DNA from: Pseudomonadota bacterium
GTDB lineage: Bacteria; Pseudomonadota; Alphaproteobacteria; Caulobacterales; Caulobacteraceae
Assembly: GCA_018241995.1 (NCBI GenBank)
Contig: JAFECT010000004.1
Location: 336,068 to 400,067, forward strand
DNA: 64,000 bases
Reading direction: 5' to 3'
In this document: positions 18,776 through 29,989 of the stretch, piece by piece
How the letters are laid out: each line of letters begins with the position of its first letter
How positions within the stretch are numbered: position 1 is the stretch's first letter
Program-made: the position numbers and the translations under genes
Notes under the pieces: model-generated
Database searches by the model: none
What the model was told of the DNA's origin: nothing
Seen by the model: the letters and a program-made list of their open reading frames with translations, nothing else

Positions 18776-19261
18776 ATGAAAGCCGCCCTCGCCGCCCTCC
18801 TCGCGATCGCCCTCGCAGCGGGCCCCGCCGCCGCCCAGAACGCCTCGCAGATCGCGCGGGTGAAGGCGGGCGCCAGCTGCCCCGGCTGCAACCTGTTCCA
18901 GGCCGATCTCGGCAACCTGCAGCTCAAGGGCCGAAACTACTCGGGCGCGCGCCTGCGCCAAGCGGACCTGAGCTTGGCGACCATGAACCACAGCCGCTTC
19001 AGCTACGCCGACCTCCGCGATGTGAACGCCTACGGCGCCCTGTTCTCCAGCGCCGATTTCTCGGGCGCCAACCTGACCCACGCCAGCTTCGTCGGGACCT
19101 ATCTTGAGGGTGCGAACTTCACTGGCGCCGTGCTGGACGGGACCAACTTCTCCGGCGCAGAGATGGACCGCGCCCGCGGCCTGACCCAGGCGCGCCTAAA
19201 CCACGCGTGCGGCGACGCCCAGACCCGTCTGCCGCGCGGCTTGACCATACCTGCCTGCTGA
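18776..19261 (+). CDS. Secreted pentapeptide-repeat protein with CxxC cap (first of a tandem pair)
   Basis: A 161-residue exported protein. A signal peptide (cleavage near AAAQ, residue 20) is followed by C35-P-G-C38 and then about 15 pentapeptide repeats of the A(D/N)LxX type (for example FSGANLTHASFVGTYLEGAN), which fold into a right-handed quadrilateral beta helix. The C-terminus holds another Cys pair around TRLPRGL. The gene after it has the same plan, so the pair is a tandem duplication. The Cys residues at both ends could form disulfides that cap the helix. GGGAG precedes the ATG. No enzymatic function is visible. Confidence 0.9.
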   Translation: MKAALAALLAIALAAGPAAAQNASQIARVKAGASCPGCNLFQADLGNLQLKGRNYSGARLRQADLSLATMNHSRFSYADLRDVNAYGALFSSADFSGANLTHASFVGTYLEGANFTGAVLDGTNFSGAEMDRARGLTQARLNHACGDAQTRLPRGLTIPAC

Positions 19262-19345
19262 GCTGCAACGACCGATCGTCGCCGTTTGGCGTCCATTACG
19301 CATATTTAAGTGGCGTGGCGGGGGCATAGGGGCCACATCGGAATC

Positions 19346-20260
19346 ATGAAGTTGGTTCGTAACGCCTTTTTCGCCTTCGCCGCCCAAGCCGCGGCGGCCG
19401 TCGCCGTCCTCGGCGGAGCGGGCCAGGCGCACGCCCTGTCGCTGACCCTGTCGGTCACCGGAGAGCACGACGTGGCCAAGACCTGGTCGTTCGGCGGCTC
19501 GTGCCAGCACTGCGAACTGTCCGGCCGCAAACTGATCGGCGCCTCCTTCACCGGCGCCAACTTCGACCACGCCACCCTGATCGGCGCTGACCTGCGCGGC
19601 TCCGTGCTGCTGGGCTCGATCTTCACCCACTCGAATTTCAGCCGCGCGGACCTGCGCAACGCCCAGATGGTCGGCGGCCAGTTCGTGGACGCGGTCTTCA
19701 CCAGCGCCCGGCTCGACGGCATCGAGGCCCAGGGCGCCTACTTCACCCGCGCCGACCTCAGCCGCGCGCAGCTCAGCGAAGCCTCGCTGACCGGAGCCAA
19801 GTTCACCGGCGCGGTGATGATCAAGACCCACATCAACGACAGCGACCTGGAGTACGCCGATCTGTCTCTGGTGAACGCCGCCGGCCTGGTCGCCCATGAC
19901 GCCAACCTGACCGGAGCGAACCTCTCGGGCGGGACCTTCACCGGCGCGGACTTCCACGACGCGAGCCTGAGCTATGCGGTGCTGCGCAAGGCCAACTTCA
20001 ATGGCGCGGACTTCCGCGACGCCAACCTGGGCTCGGCCGATATCCGCGGCGTGGACCTGTCGGGCGTGCGCAACCTGACTCAAGAGCAGATCGACGAGGC
20101 CTGCGCCGACCGCACGACGCAGCTGCCGCGAGGCCTGTCGGTGCAGCACAGCTGCCAGAAGGTCATCGTCATCCGCCACGGCTCGCGGCCGCCTGCGGCG
20201 CCCGCTGCGCCGGCGGCCCCCGCCGCCCCGCGCTATCTGGTGGCGGGCGAGCACCACTGA
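19346..20260 (+). CDS. Secreted pentapeptide-repeat protein with CxxC cap (second of a tandem pair)
   Basis: A 304-residue exported pentapeptide-repeat protein with a signal peptide (cleavage near GQAHA, residue 30) and C53-Q-H-C56 just before the repeats. A long run of about 35 repeats (FTGANFDHATLIGADLRGSV and similar) continues to near residue 255. It ends with EACADRTTQLPRGL and a final Cys, matching the C-terminal cap of the preceding gene, then a Pro/Ala-rich tail. It is about twice the size of its neighbour and shares the same cap design. The 84-bp gap with its own AT-rich stretch suggests an independent promoter. Confidence 0.9.
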   Translation: MKLVRNAFFAFAAQAAAAVAVLGGAGQAHALSLTLSVTGEHDVAKTWSFGGSCQHCELSGRKLIGASFTGANFDHATLIGADLRGSVLLGSIFTHSNFSRADLRNAQMVGGQFVDAVFTSARLDGIEAQGAYFTRADLSRAQLSEASLTGAKFTGAVMIKTHINDSDLEYADLSLVNAAGLVAHDANLTGANLSGGTFTGADFHDASLSYAVLRKANFNGADFRDANLGSADIRGVDLSGVRNLTQEQIDEACADRTTQLPRGLSVQHSCQKVIVIRHGSRPPAAPAAPAAPAAPRYLVAGEHH

Positions 20261-20300
20261 GCGGCGGAGCCTCGCGGCTTCGCGCTACAGCGATCCGGCC

Positions 20301-22085
20301 TCACGCCTTGATCGGCAGCGCCAGGCGGATGTGCAGCTCCTTCAGCTGACGGTCCGTCACTTCCGAAGGCGCGTTCATCATCAGGTCCATGCCCTGCTGG
20401 TTCAGCGGGAAGGCGATGACCTCGCGGATGTTCTCGGCGCCGGCCAGCAGCATGACGATGCGGTCGATGCCCGGCGCCAGGCCGCCGTGGGGCGGTGCGC
20501 CGTAGCGGAAGGCGTTCAGCATGCCGCCGAACTTGTCTTCCACGACCTCAGGGCCATAGCCGGCGATGCCGAAGGCCTTGATCATGATGTCCGGGCGGTG
20601 GTTCCGGATCGCGCCGGAGCACAGCTCGATGCCGTTGCAGACGATGTCGTACTGGTAGGCCAGGACGTCGAGCGGGTCCTTGGTCTCGAGCGCTTCCAGC
20701 TCGCCCTGCGGCATGGAGAAGGGGTTGTGCGAGAAGTCGACGCGCTTCTCCTCCTCGTTCCACTCGAACATCGGGTAGTCGACCACCCAGCACAGCTCGA
20801 AGCGGTCCTTCTGGGTCAGGCCCAGGTCTTCGCCGACCTTGGTGCGGGCGGCGCCGGCGAAGCGTGCGAAAGCGTCCGGGTCGCCGGCGGCGAAGAAGGC
20901 GGCGTCGCCGTTCTTCAGGCCGAGCGAGGTCATCAGCGCCTGGGCCTGGTCCGCACCGAGGTTCTTGGCGATCGGGCCGCCCCAGCCGCCCTGGTCCTCG
21001 CTCCAGAACACATAGCCCAGGCCCGGCTGGCCTTCGCCCTGGGCCCAGCTGTTCATGCGGTCGCAGAAGGCGCGGCTGCCGCCGGTCGGCGCGGGGATGG
21101 CCCACACGCGGTGCTTTTCCGAGGCGTCCAGGATCTTGGCGAACAGGCCGAAGCCGCCGCCGCGGAAGTGCTCACTCACGTCCTGCATGCGGATCGGGTT
21201 GCGCAGGTCCGGCTTGTCGGAGCCGAATTGCTGGATCGCGTCCTTGTAGGCGATGCGCGGGAAGCTCATCGGCGTGACGTGGCGGCCTTCGGCGAATTCC
21301 TCGAACACGCCATGGATAACCGGCTCGATGGCGGCGAACACGTCTTCCTGGGTGACGAAGCTCATCTCGACGTCGAGCTGGTAGAACTCGCCTGGCGAAC
21401 GGTCGGCGCGCGCGTCCTCGTCGCGGAAGCAGGGCGCGATCTGGAAGTAGCGGTCGAAGCCCGAGACCATCAGCAGCTGCTTGAACTGCTGCGGCGCCTG
21501 CGGAAGGGCGTAGAACTTGCCGGGGTGCAGGCGCGAAGGCACCAGGAAGTCGCGCGCGCCTTCCGGCGACGAGGCCGTCAGGATCGGCGTCTGGAACTCG
21601 GTGAAGCCCTGCTCGACCATCCGCCGGCGGATCGAGGTGATCACCTTCGAGCGCAGCATGATGTTCTTGTGCAGGCTGTCGCGGCGCAGGTCGAGGAAGC
21701 GGTACTTCAGGCGCAGATCTTCGGGGTAGTCCGGCTCGCCGAACACCGGCACGGGCAGCTCGGCCGCCTCGCCCAGCACCTCCACGCCATGCACGCGCAC
21801 TTCGATCTCGCCGGTCGGCAGGTTCGGGTTGATGGTCTCCGGCGTGCGCGCCAGCACCTCGCCGTCGATGCGCACGACGCTTTCCGCGCGCAGGCGTTCG
21901 GCCAGTTCGAAGCCGGGCGTGCCCGGATGCAGCACGAACTGGGTCAGGCCATAGTGGTCTCTGAGGTCGATGAACAGCAGGCCGCCGTGATCGCGCTTGC
22001 GGTGAATCCAGCCCGAAAGGCGGACCGTCTTGCCGGCGTCGGCGAGGCGCAGGGCGCCGCAGGTATGGGTGCGATAGGCGTGCAT
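20301..22085 (-). CDS. aspS: Aspartyl-tRNA synthetase
   Basis: A 594-residue class II synthetase of bacterial type. The N-terminal OB-fold anticodon domain starts [13 protein letters not shown]. Motif 2 ([21 protein letters not shown]), the bacterial GAD insertion and motif 3 ([14 protein letters not shown]) are all present. Earlier in-frame starts exist but add non-homologous sequence. Alphaproteobacterial AspRS is often non-discriminating, charging both tRNA-Asp and tRNA-Asn with GatCAB finishing the latter; this cannot be decided here. It is divergent from hdaA across a 255-bp gap in which I see no gene. Confidence 0.97.
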   Translation of the reverse strand: MHAYRTHTCGALRLADAGKTVRLSGWIHRKRDHGGLLFIDLRDHYGLTQFVLHPGTPGFELAERLRAESVVRIDGEVLARTPETINPNLPTGEIEVRVHGVEVLGEAAELPVPVFGEPDYPEDLRLKYRFLDLRRDSLHKNIMLRSKVITSIRRRMVEQGFTEFQTPILTASSPEGARDFLVPSRLHPGKFYALPQAPQQFKQLLMVSGFDRYFQIAPCFRDEDARADRSPGEFYQLDVEMSFVTQEDVFAAIEPVIHGVFEEFAEGRHVTPMSFPRIAYKDAIQQFGSDKPDLRNPIRMQDVSEHFRGGGFGLFAKILDASEKHRVWAIPAPTGGSRAFCDRMNSWAQGEGQPGLGYVFWSEDQGGWGGPIAKNLGADQAQALMTSLGLKNGDAAFFAAGDPDAFARFAGAARTKVGEDLGLTQKDRFELCWVVDYPMFEWNEEEKRVDFSHNPFSMPQGELEALETKDPLDVLAYQYDIVCNGIELCSGAIRNHRPDIMIKAFGIAGYGPEVVEDKFGGMLNAFRYGAPPHGGLAPGIDRIVMLLAGAENIREVIAFPLNQQGMDLMMNAPSEVTDRQLKELHIRLALPIKA

Positions 22086-22340
22086 GAATCCGGCTGTGTG
22101 CAGGTGCGAAAAGAAGGCGCTGTAGGGCGCATGCAGACCTTGTGTTGTCAAGGTCGGGCGGGATTTGCGGCCCGGCGGCAAAGGCCGCATCCGCAGGCTC
22201 GGGCAATCCATCCCCCGCCCGCCCACAGGCAATCGCGGAATATTCAGCGCAAAGGGAACCTTCGCCGTTCCCGCGCGTCGATAGCGGCTGTGGCGTTTGG
22301 TAAAGACCGAGTCGTTCTTTTCATCTCCCGGACCGGATCC

Positions 22341-22997
22341 TTGGGCCGCCAGCTACGCCTAGACCTCCAGAGCGCCATACCGCAGACGCGCGACGATTTC
22401 GTCGTGTCGCCGGCCAACGAGCGTGCGGTCGCGATGCTGGACACGTGGCCGAGCAGCCAGGGCGGGGTGTTGGCCCTGGTCGGGCCGGAGGGTTCCGGCA
22501 AGAGCCACCTCGCCTCCAACTGGGCCGAGCGCACCGGAGCCGAGTTCCTGCAGGACGTGGCGGCGGACCTGGCCGACCTGCCCTCGCTCGAAGGCCGGAC
22601 GGTCGCCATCGACGACGCCGACCGCGTCGATGACGAGACCCTGTTTCACCTGATCAACCAGGCGCACATGCCCGGCGGCGGACTGCTCTTGATCTCGCGC
22701 CGGCGCCCCGCCGCGTGGAGTGCGGAACTGCCCGACCTGCGTTCGCGGCTGGACGCCATCCGCGTGATCGAGCTGGGGTCGCCCGACGACGTCGTGCTGT
22801 GGGGCGTGCTGGACCGCTTCTTCCGCCAGCGCTCGATCACGCCCTCGCCCGATCTGCTTGAATATCTGGTGCGGCGCATCGAACGCTCGGTGCCGCACGC
22901 GCGCGAGATCGTGGCGCGCATGGCCGCCGACCACCGCCCGCCAACCAGGGCGCTGGCGCGCGAGCTGCTGGAGCAGGACGGCGGCGAGAACGACTAG
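22341..22997 (+). CDS. hdaA: HdaA, DnaA-related replication regulator
   Basis: A 218-residue AAA+ protein related to the ATPase domain of DnaA. With the DNA-loaded beta clamp it stimulates ATP hydrolysis by DnaA and so prevents re-initiation. The N-terminal clamp-binding motif RQLRLDLQ sits right after the start. Walker A is GPEGSGKS (48-55) and Walker B is VAIDDAD (88-94). No ATG fits: TTG at 22341 puts the clamp motif at residue 3, as in other Hda proteins. A GTG at 22290 would add 17 residues. ppk and ppx follow, the same order seen in Caulobacter. Cell-cycle regulation is known in that genus. Confidence 0.92.
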   Translation: MGRQLRLDLQSAIPQTRDDFVVSPANERAVAMLDTWPSSQGGVLALVGPEGSGKSHLASNWAERTGAEFLQDVAADLADLPSLEGRTVAIDDADRVDDETLFHLINQAHMPGGGLLLISRRRPAAWSAELPDLRSRLDAIRVIELGSPDDVVLWGVLDRFFRQRSITPSPDLLEYLVRRIERSVPHAREIVARMAADHRPPTRALARELLEQDGGEND

Positions 22998-23110
22998 GCC
23001 CGCCTTCGGCGCTTCAAGGAAACGTCAGAGATTTCGGCGTAAAAAGCGGTTTCACGCGCTTGCCGGGGGGCGGCGTAAGCGCCAAGACTGAGACCTACGC
23101 CAGGAAATCC

Positions 23111-25318
23111 ATGTCCGACGCCGCGATCGCAGACGCTGAAGTCCCTCCGTCACACGCCCCGAAGCTGAGGCTCGACGAGGACCTGATCGCGTCCCCCGAA
23201 CGGTTCTTCAACCGCGAGCTCTCCTGGCTGGCGTTCAACAGGCGGGTGCTGGAAGAGGCCTGCAACGAGCGCCATCCGCTGCTTGAGCGCGTGCGCTTCC
23301 TGTCGATCTCGGCCAACAACCTCGACGAATTCTACATGGTGCGCGTGGCCGGGGTGAAAGGCCAGGTGCGCGAACGCGTGCGCACCGTCAGCCAGGACGG
23401 CCTGACCCCGATGGAGGTCCTGGAGCGCATCAACGACGCGGCCACCACCCTGATGCAGGACCAGCAGCGGCAATGGCGCACCCTGCGCGGCCTTCTGGCC
23501 AAGGAGGGCATGGAGGTCATCGATTCCGGTCAGGTCTCGAAGTTCGAGCGCGCGCGCATCGAGCCCGAGTTCCTGAGCCAGCTGTTCCCGATCCTGACCC
23601 CTCTGGCGATCGACCCGGCCCACCCCTTCCCCTTCATCCCGAACCTCGGCTTCTGCCTGGCGCTGAAGCTGCGCCGCACCTCCGACGGCAAACCGCTCTA
23701 CGCCCTCGTGCCGATCCCGCAGCAGGTGCGCCGGTTCTGGGAGCTTCCGGGGGCCGCGCGGCGCACGAACAAGGCGCATCGGCGCTATCTGTCGCTGGAA
23801 AGCCTGCTTGCCCTGTTCATCGATCACCTGTTCCCGGGGTGCGAAGTCGAGATGTGCGGCGTGTTCCGCGTCATCCGCGACAGCGACATCGAGATGGAGG
23901 AAGAGGCCGAGGACCTGGTCCGCGAATACGAGGCGCTCTTGAAACAGCGGCGCCTGGGCGGCGTCGTGCGGGTCAAGATCGAGGCGGGGATGCCCGCCGA
24001 ACTGCGCAAGTTCATCGTCGAGCACCTGAACGCCTCGGCCGAGGACACGGTGCTGGTGGACGGCATGCTGGGCCTGGCGCAGCTGAACCAGCTGATCCCG
24101 CCCGACCGCCCCGACCTGAAGTTCCCGCAGTTCGACCCGCGCTTTCCCGAGCGTATCCGCGACCACGGCGGCGACTGCTTCTCGGCCATCCGTGAGAAGG
24201 ACATCCTGGTCCACCACCCGTTCGAGAGCTTCGACGTGGTGGTCCAGTTCCTGCGCCAGGCCGCCCGTGATCCGAACGTGGTGGCGATCAAGCAGACCCT
24301 CTATCGCACCTCCAAGGACAGCCCGATCGTGGCCGCCCTGATCGAGGCCGCCGACAACGGCAAGAACGTCACCGCCCTGATCGAGATCAAGGCGCGCTTC
24401 GACGAGCAGGCCAACATCGGCTGGGCCAAGGCCATGGAGCGGGCGGGCATCCACGTCGTGTTCGGCTTCGTCGAGTACAAGACCCACGCCAAGCTGAGCG
24501 TGGTGGTGCGCCGCGAGGGCGAGGCCTTGCGCACCTACTGCCACTTCGGCACCGGCAACTATCATCCGGTCACGGCCAAGGTTTACACTGACCTGTCGCT
24601 GTTCACGACCGACCCGGCCCTGGCCCGCGATAGCGTGCGCATCTTCAACTACATCACCGGCTATGCGCGGCCCGAGGACATGGAGAAGCTCAACTTCTCG
24701 CCCTTCACGCTCAAGCCCACCCTCCTGGAGCTGATCGGCCAGGAGGTGAAGAACGCCAAGGCCGGCAAGCCTGCCGCGATCTGGGCCAAGCTGAACTCCA
24801 TCGTCGACCCGGTGATCATCGACGCGCTCTATCGCGCCAGCCAGGCCGGCGTGCGCATCGAGCTGATCGTGCGCGGCGTCTGCTGCCTCAGACCCGGCGT
24901 GCCGGGCCTGTCGGAGAACATCCGCGTCAAGTCGATCATCGGCCGCTTCCTGGAGCACAGCCGCATCGTCTGTTTCGCCAACGGCAAGGAGCTGCCCAGC
25001 GACGACGCGCGGGTGTTCATCTCCTCCGCCGACTGGATGCCCCGCAACCTGGACCGCCGTATCGAGACCCTGGTTCCGGTCGAGAACCCCACCGTGCACC
25101 GCCAGGTGCTGAACCAGATCATGGTCGCCAACTTCAAGGACGAGGCGCAGACATGGTGGCTGGAACCGGACGGCCGCTATCGGCGCTTCGATCTCAGCGG
25201 GGTCGAGAAGCCGTTCTCCGCCCACGATTACTTCATGACCAACCCGAGCCTGTCTGGTAGAGGCCGCAGCGTGAAGAACCTCCCGGGCGTCATCGAATAT
25301 GCCGGCGTTCGGCGATAG
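23111..25318 (+). CDS. ppk: Polyphosphate kinase 1
   Basis: A 735-residue PPK1 that polymerises ATP gamma-phosphate into polyphosphate. The N-terminal domain opens with [20 protein letters not shown], and the two phospholipase D-like catalytic domains are present. The autophosphorylated His is His459 in YKTHAKLS, and the second conserved His lies in [17 protein letters not shown] lies directly upstream of the chosen ATG. It overlaps ppx by 20 bases, so polymer synthesis and breakdown are co-expressed. Polyphosphate links to stress and cell-cycle control in alphaproteobacteria. Confidence 0.97.
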   Translation: MSDAAIADAEVPPSHAPKLRLDEDLIASPERFFNRELSWLAFNRRVLEEACNERHPLLERVRFLSISANNLDEFYMVRVAGVKGQVRERVRTVSQDGLTPMEVLERINDAATTLMQDQQRQWRTLRGLLAKEGMEVIDSGQVSKFERARIEPEFLSQLFPILTPLAIDPAHPFPFIPNLGFCLALKLRRTSDGKPLYALVPIPQQVRRFWELPGAARRTNKAHRRYLSLESLLALFIDHLFPGCEVEMCGVFRVIRDSDIEMEEEAEDLVREYEALLKQRRLGGVVRVKIEAGMPAELRKFIVEHLNASAEDTVLVDGMLGLAQLNQLIPPDRPDLKFPQFDPRFPERIRDHGGDCFSAIREKDILVHHPFESFDVVVQFLRQAARDPNVVAIKQTLYRTSKDSPIVAALIEAADNGKNVTALIEIKARFDEQANIGWAKAMERAGIHVVFGFVEYKTHAKLSVVVRREGEALRTYCHFGTGNYHPVTAKVYTDLSLFTTDPALARDSVRIFNYITGYARPEDMEKLNFSPFTLKPTLLELIGQEVKNAKAGKPAAIWAKLNSIVDPVIIDALYRASQAGVRIELIVRGVCCLRPGVPGLSENIRVKSIIGRFLEHSRIVCFANGKELPSDDARVFISSADWMPRNLDRRIETLVPVENPTVHRQVLNQIMVANFKDEAQTWWLEPDGRYRRFDLSGVEKPFSAHDYFMTNPSLSGRGRSVKNLPGVIEYAGVRR

Positions 25319-26840
25319 GATCGCGGGGGCGCGCGACGTCGCGGTCATCGACGTCGGCTCCAACTCCGTCCGCCTGGTGATCTATCGCCTGGAGGGCCGG
25401 GCGATCTGGACCGTCTTCAACGAGAAGGTGCTGGCGGGCCTCGGCCGTGGCGTGGAGACCACCGGCCAGCTGCCGCCCGACGGCGTGACCGAGGCCATCC
25501 AGGCGCTGCGCCGCTTCAAGGCCGTACTCGACGCCGCCCGCCCCTCCGAAATCCACACCGCCGCCACCGCCGCCGTGCGCGCCGCCGCCGACGGGCCGGA
25601 CTTCATCGGCCTAGTGCAAGCCGAGACGGGTCTGAAGCTGCGCGTCCTGACCGGCGAGGAGGAGGCGCGCTATTCGGCGCTGGGCGTCCTGGCCGGATAT
25701 CCGCAGGCGCAAGGGGTCGTCGGCGACCTTGGCGGTTCGAGCCTGGAGCTGGTGCGCGTCGGCGCAGGCCGCGTCGAGGGCGGGGTCACCCTGCCGCTCG
25801 GCCCATTTGCGCTCGGGGCGCCCAAGGGGTTCGACGCCGGCGCCGTGCGCGCCCTGGCGCAACAGCGGATGAAGGCGGTGGCGGGTCGGTTCTCGACCAG
25901 AACCTTCCATGCGGTCGGCGGGGCCTGGCGCAGCCTCGCCCTGATCCACATGGAGATGGCCGACTATCCGCTGAAGATCGTGCACCTCTACCAGATGACC
26001 GGCCGCGAGGCCCTCGACGTCGCCCGCTTCATCGCCAAGCAGTCCAAGAGTTCTTTGGAGCGCATGCGCGGCGTCACCCGCAAGCGCGCCGAAACCATGC
26101 CCTACGCCGCCATGGCCATGGAGGCGGTGGTCGAGAGCCTGGGCGTCGAACGCCTGAAGATCTCGGCCTTCGGCATCCGCGAGGGCCTGATCTTCGACGC
26201 CATGGACGAGGAACTGCGCCGCCAGGACCCGCTGGTGGAAGGCTGCGCCGCCGTGGGGGCCCGCCAGGGTGTGGCCGAAGGCCTGGGCGCGCCCCTGGCC
26301 GCCTGGCTCAGGCCCGCGTTCGCGCGCCTGGAGCGGGTGTTCGAAGACCGCGACGACACCCTGATCGAGGCCGCCTGCCGCCTGGCCGACGTGGGCGCGC
26401 GCCTGCACCCCGACCACCGGGCCGACCTCGCCTTCACCCAGGTGCTGCGTGCGCCGGTCGCCGGCCAGACCCACGCCGAGCGCGTGTTCGTCTCGCTCGC
26501 GGTGCATGCCCGCTATGGCGGCCCGCCGGAGACGCCTGAGCCGGACGTGGTGCGCAAGCTGCTGTCGCGCGAACGGATCGCGCGCGCCCGCGCGGTCGGA
26601 CTTGCCATGCGCCTGGGCTGCGACCTCTCGGGACGCACCGCCGCGCTGCTCTGCGAATCAGCGCTGGACATCGAGGACGGCCGTCTCGTCCTGACCGCGC
26701 GCCCCGCCTGGGCGGACATGCTGCTGGGCGAACAGACCGCCAAGCGGGCCAATGCCCTGGCGACGGCGCTGGACCTGAAGCTGGACATGCACGCCGCCGC
26801 GCCTGCGGACGCGGCGGCCTGGGCGCGCCTCGGCCGCTGA
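25299..26840 (+). CDS. ppx: Exopolyphosphatase / Ppx-GppA family phosphatase
   Basis: A 513-residue protein of the ASKHA fold that releases terminal phosphate from polyphosphate, and in some members hydrolyses pppGpp. The first phosphate loop is [27 protein letters not shown] and [10 protein letters not shown] are the further family motifs. The C-terminal domain resembles the helical HD-like portion of Ppx. The ATG is inside the end of ppk (20-base overlap), marking translational coupling. A SigT/EcfG-type promoter for the next gene lies just after its stop. Confidence 0.95.
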   Translation: MPAFGDRIAGARDVAVIDVGSNSVRLVIYRLEGRAIWTVFNEKVLAGLGRGVETTGQLPPDGVTEAIQALRRFKAVLDAARPSEIHTAATAAVRAAADGPDFIGLVQAETGLKLRVLTGEEEARYSALGVLAGYPQAQGVVGDLGGSSLELVRVGAGRVEGGVTLPLGPFALGAPKGFDAGAVRALAQQRMKAVAGRFSTRTFHAVGGAWRSLALIHMEMADYPLKIVHLYQMTGREALDVARFIAKQSKSSLERMRGVTRKRAETMPYAAMAMEAVVESLGVERLKISAFGIREGLIFDAMDEELRRQDPLVEGCAAVGARQGVAEGLGAPLAAWLRPAFARLERVFEDRDDTLIEAACRLADVGARLHPDHRADLAFTQVLRAPVAGQTHAERVFVSLAVHARYGGPPETPEPDVVRKLLSRERIARARAVGLAMRLGCDLSGRTAALLCESALDIEDGRLVLTARPAWADMLLGEQTAKRANALATALDLKLDMHAAAPADAAAWARLGR

Positions 26841-26860
26841 GTCTCGTCCCCGCCGCTGAC

Positions 26861-26885
26861 GGAACGCCTTGGCTCTCCCCTCGTT
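26861..26885 (+). promoter_or_regulatory. EcfG/SigT-type stress promoter upstream of csbD-like gene
   Basis: The sequence reads GGAAC (26861-26865), 16 bases, CGTT (26882-26885). This is an exact match to the general stress sigma factor consensus GGAAC-N16-CGTT known from C. crescentus SigT and EcfG of other alphaproteobacteria. It lies 35 bp before the CsbD-like start codon. Confidence 0.8.
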
Positions 26886-26919
26886 TGCTCTGGGTCGGGA
26901 CAGTCAAGTGAGGTTTGAG

Positions 26920-27090
26920 ATGAACAGGGATCGGATCGACGGCGCCGGCAAGAAGGCCATGGGCTCGATGAAGGACGCGGCCGGCAAGGTGACCGGCGAC
27001 ACCAAGTTGCGCGTGGAAGGCAAGGCCGAAGAGGCCGCGGGTTCGGTGCAGAACGCGGCGGGCAAGGCTCGGGATGGCTTGAAGCACTAA
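26920..27090 (+). CDS. CsbD family general stress protein
   Basis: A 56-residue hydrophilic, Lys/Gly/Ala-rich protein. The CsbD pattern is clear: NRDRIDGAGKKAMGSMKDAAG, then GDTKLRVEGKAEEAAG and KARDGLKH. Relatives are abundant stress-induced proteins (CsbD of B. subtilis, YjbJ of E. coli) without known biochemical activity. GAGG precedes the ATG with normal spacing. It forms a complete single-gene unit, with an exact EcfG-type promoter at 26861 and a strong hairpin terminator at 27103-27150. Confidence 0.93.
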   Translation: MNRDRIDGAGKKAMGSMKDAAGKVTGDTKLRVEGKAEEAAGSVQNAAGKARDGLKH

Positions 27091-27102
27091 GCGCTCGAAA
27101 TT

Positions 27103-27150
27103 GGGACCCGGCCCTCTCTCACGGGTTGGGGGGCCGTTGGGCCGGGTCCC
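27103..27150 (+). terminator. Hairpin terminator after csbD-like gene
   Basis: GGGACCCGGCCC (27103-27114) pairs perfectly with GGGCCGGGTCCC (27139-27150), a 12-bp stem with a 24-base loop. It begins 12 bases after the CsbD stop. There is no T-run after it, so it may act as a strong stabilising or Rho-assisted 3' end. The remaining 165 bp to the next gene hold no other feature I can support. Confidence 0.65.
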
Positions 27151-27315
27151 TAGTCGCGCATCAGCCAGGAAACCCTAGTCTCCACGCCTTTCAGGCAGCT
27201 TGCACAAACGGCGTGACGCGAAAAAATCCGAGGCGCCTGTCAGGTCCGAAACCCGCCAGACGGTCGCGAGCCGCTACGACATCCTGCCTCCCGAAGCCGA
27301 ACCGGGAGCAAGGCC

Positions 27316-27714
27316 ATGGCCGCCATCCACATCGACATTCCCCTGAACACGCCTGCGCAAACCGCCTGGGACGCCGTGCGCGACGTCGGCGCCATCCACA
27401 CGCGCCTGGCCAGGGGTTTCGTCACCGATACCCAGCTTGAAGGCGACAGCCGCGTGGTCACCTTCGCCAACGGGTTCGTGGCCCGAGAAGCCATCATCGA
27501 CCTCGACGACAAGCGGCGGCGGTTGGCCTATTCGGTGCGCAGCGAGGCGCTGGAGCATCACCACGCCTCCATCGAGATCGTCGAAGGCGTCGATGGCCGG
27601 GCGCGCATGATCTGGCAGGCGGACCTGAAGCCCGACTCTGCCGCCGAGCGGATCGAGCCAATGATGCAGGCGGGAGCAAAAGCCATGCAGGCGACGCTGG
27701 AAGGCGTCGTCTAG
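27316..27714 (+). CDS. SRPBCC (START/PYR-like) family protein
   Basis: A 132-residue small ligand-binding fold protein of the polyketide cyclase/SRPBCC type. Marks of the family are IDIPLNTPAQTAWDAVRDVGAIHTR at the start and RLAYSVRSEALEHHHASIEIV in the middle, with a long C-terminal helix (MMQAGAKAMQATLEGVV). Such proteins bind hydrophobic molecules, but no specific substrate is indicated. GGGAGCAAGG precedes the ATG. Its TAG stop shares a CTAG tetranucleotide with the stop of the convergent rnd gene. Confidence 0.85.
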   Translation: MAAIHIDIPLNTPAQTAWDAVRDVGAIHTRLARGFVTDTQLEGDSRVVTFANGFVAREAIIDLDDKRRRLAYSVRSEALEHHHASIEIVEGVDGRARMIWQADLKPDSAAERIEPMMQAGAKAMQATLEGVV

Positions 27715-28871
27715 GCTCCTTCGATCTCCACCACCTCGACCTTGGCGCCATTCAGCACCAGGGCCAGCTCGCCGCGCTTCAGCTTCAGCGCGTTCTCCCC
27801 GAACAGCTTGCGCCGCCAGCCCTGCAGGGCCTCGACGTCGGCCTCGTCGTCGACGGCGATCTTTTCCAGGTCGGCGACCGTGGCGATCAGTTTCGGCGCG
27901 ACGTTGGAGTCTTCCGAGCAGGCCTTGAGCAGCACCTTCAGCAGTTCGACCACAGAGCCCGGCGCCGGCTCGCGGCGCGGCTCGCGCTCCACCTCCGGCG
28001 CGTGAGCGTCGGGGTCCTCCAGCGCGGCCTTCAGGGCGTCGATCAGGTCCAGGCCGAACTTCGAGGAGCCGAAGCCCTTGGAAACCGAGCGCAGGCGGTT
28101 GAAGGCGTCGGGGTCGAGCGGCAGCTGGGTGGCGATCTCGTCGATGGCCTCGTCCTTCAGGATGCGGCCGCGCGGCTGGTCACGCTCCTGCGCTGTGCGC
28201 TCGCGCCAGGCGGCGGTCGCCTTGAACGCGGCGAGGTACTTGGACGAGAAGCGGCGGGGCTTGAGCCGCCGCCAGGCCTTCTCCGGATCGGTGTCGTAGA
28301 GGGCGGGATTGGTGAGCGCGGCCATCTCTTCCGACACCCAGGTCAGGCGGCCTTCGCGCTGCAGGCGGTCGCGCAGCAGCGGGTAGAGCTTCGCCAGCCA
28401 GATTACATCGGCGGCGGCGTACTTCAGCTGGGCGTCGGACAGCGGGCGTCGGGCCCAATCGGTGAAGCGGCTGGCCTTGTCCAGGTCCTTCTTCAGCATC
28501 TGCCGGACCAGCGAATCATAGCTGACCTGGTCGCCGAAGCCCGCGGCCATGGCGGCGACCTGGGTGTCGAACAGCGGCTGGGGAATCACACCCAGGTTGT
28601 TGAAGATCTCCACGTCCTGGCGCGCGGCATGGAACACCTTGGTGATGGCCGTGTCCGCGAACAGGCGCAGAAGCGGAGCCAGATCAAGGCCTTCCGCCAG
28701 GGGATCGATGTTCCAAGCGTCCTCGGACGTGGCGACCTGCACCAGGCACAGCTTGGGCCAGAAGGTGGTTTCGCGCATGAACTCGGTGTCCACGGCGATG
28801 AAAGGAGCGGATTGGAGGCTGGAACAGAGGCTTTCAAGCGCCTCGTTGGTCGTGATCGGCTGCATGACCAT
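27711..28871 (-). CDS. rnd: Ribonuclease D
   Basis: A 386-residue 3'-5' exoribonuclease that matures tRNA 3' ends. The DEDD exonuclease domain starts at FIAVDTEFMRETTFWP (first catalytic Asp and Glu), with FHAARQDVEIF and YAAADVIWLAKLYPLL (third and fourth acidic sites) following. One clear HRDC domain follows around residues 210-290. Two ATGs are close (28871 and 28865); the first was taken. It is divergent from purM and convergent with the SRPBCC gene. The order hdaA-ppk-ppx-rnd is typical of the family Caulobacteraceae. Confidence 0.96.
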   Translation of the reverse strand: MVMQPITTNEALESLCSSLQSAPFIAVDTEFMRETTFWPKLCLVQVATSEDAWNIDPLAEGLDLAPLLRLFADTAITKVFHAARQDVEIFNNLGVIPQPLFDTQVAAMAAGFGDQVSYDSLVRQMLKKDLDKASRFTDWARRPLSDAQLKYAAADVIWLAKLYPLLRDRLQREGRLTWVSEEMAALTNPALYDTDPEKAWRRLKPRRFSSKYLAAFKATAAWRERTAQERDQPRGRILKDEAIDEIATQLPLDPDAFNRLRSVSKGFGSSKFGLDLIDALKAALEDPDAHAPEVEREPRREPAPGSVVELLKVLLKACSEDSNVAPKLIATVADLEKIAVDDEADVEALQGWRRKLFGENALKLKRGELALVLNGAKVEVVEIEGA

Positions 28872-28956
28872 GCTATAGCCCCGCCGCGCGCGGGTTGCAC
28901 AAGTCGCTTGGTCGCAGTTTTCGCGCTTCAGGACGCAGTTTCGAGGAAAACGTCGC

Positions 28957-29988
<1,032 letters not shown>

Positions 29989-29989
29989 G

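Noticed and set aside
20331..22340. Long plus-strand frame running opposite aspS into hdaA
   Set aside because: The part opposite aspS is antisense sequence; only the portion from 22341 onward matches Hda proteins.
23150..25363. 737-codon minus-strand frame opposite ppk
   Set aside because: Shadow of ppk with no recognisable domain.
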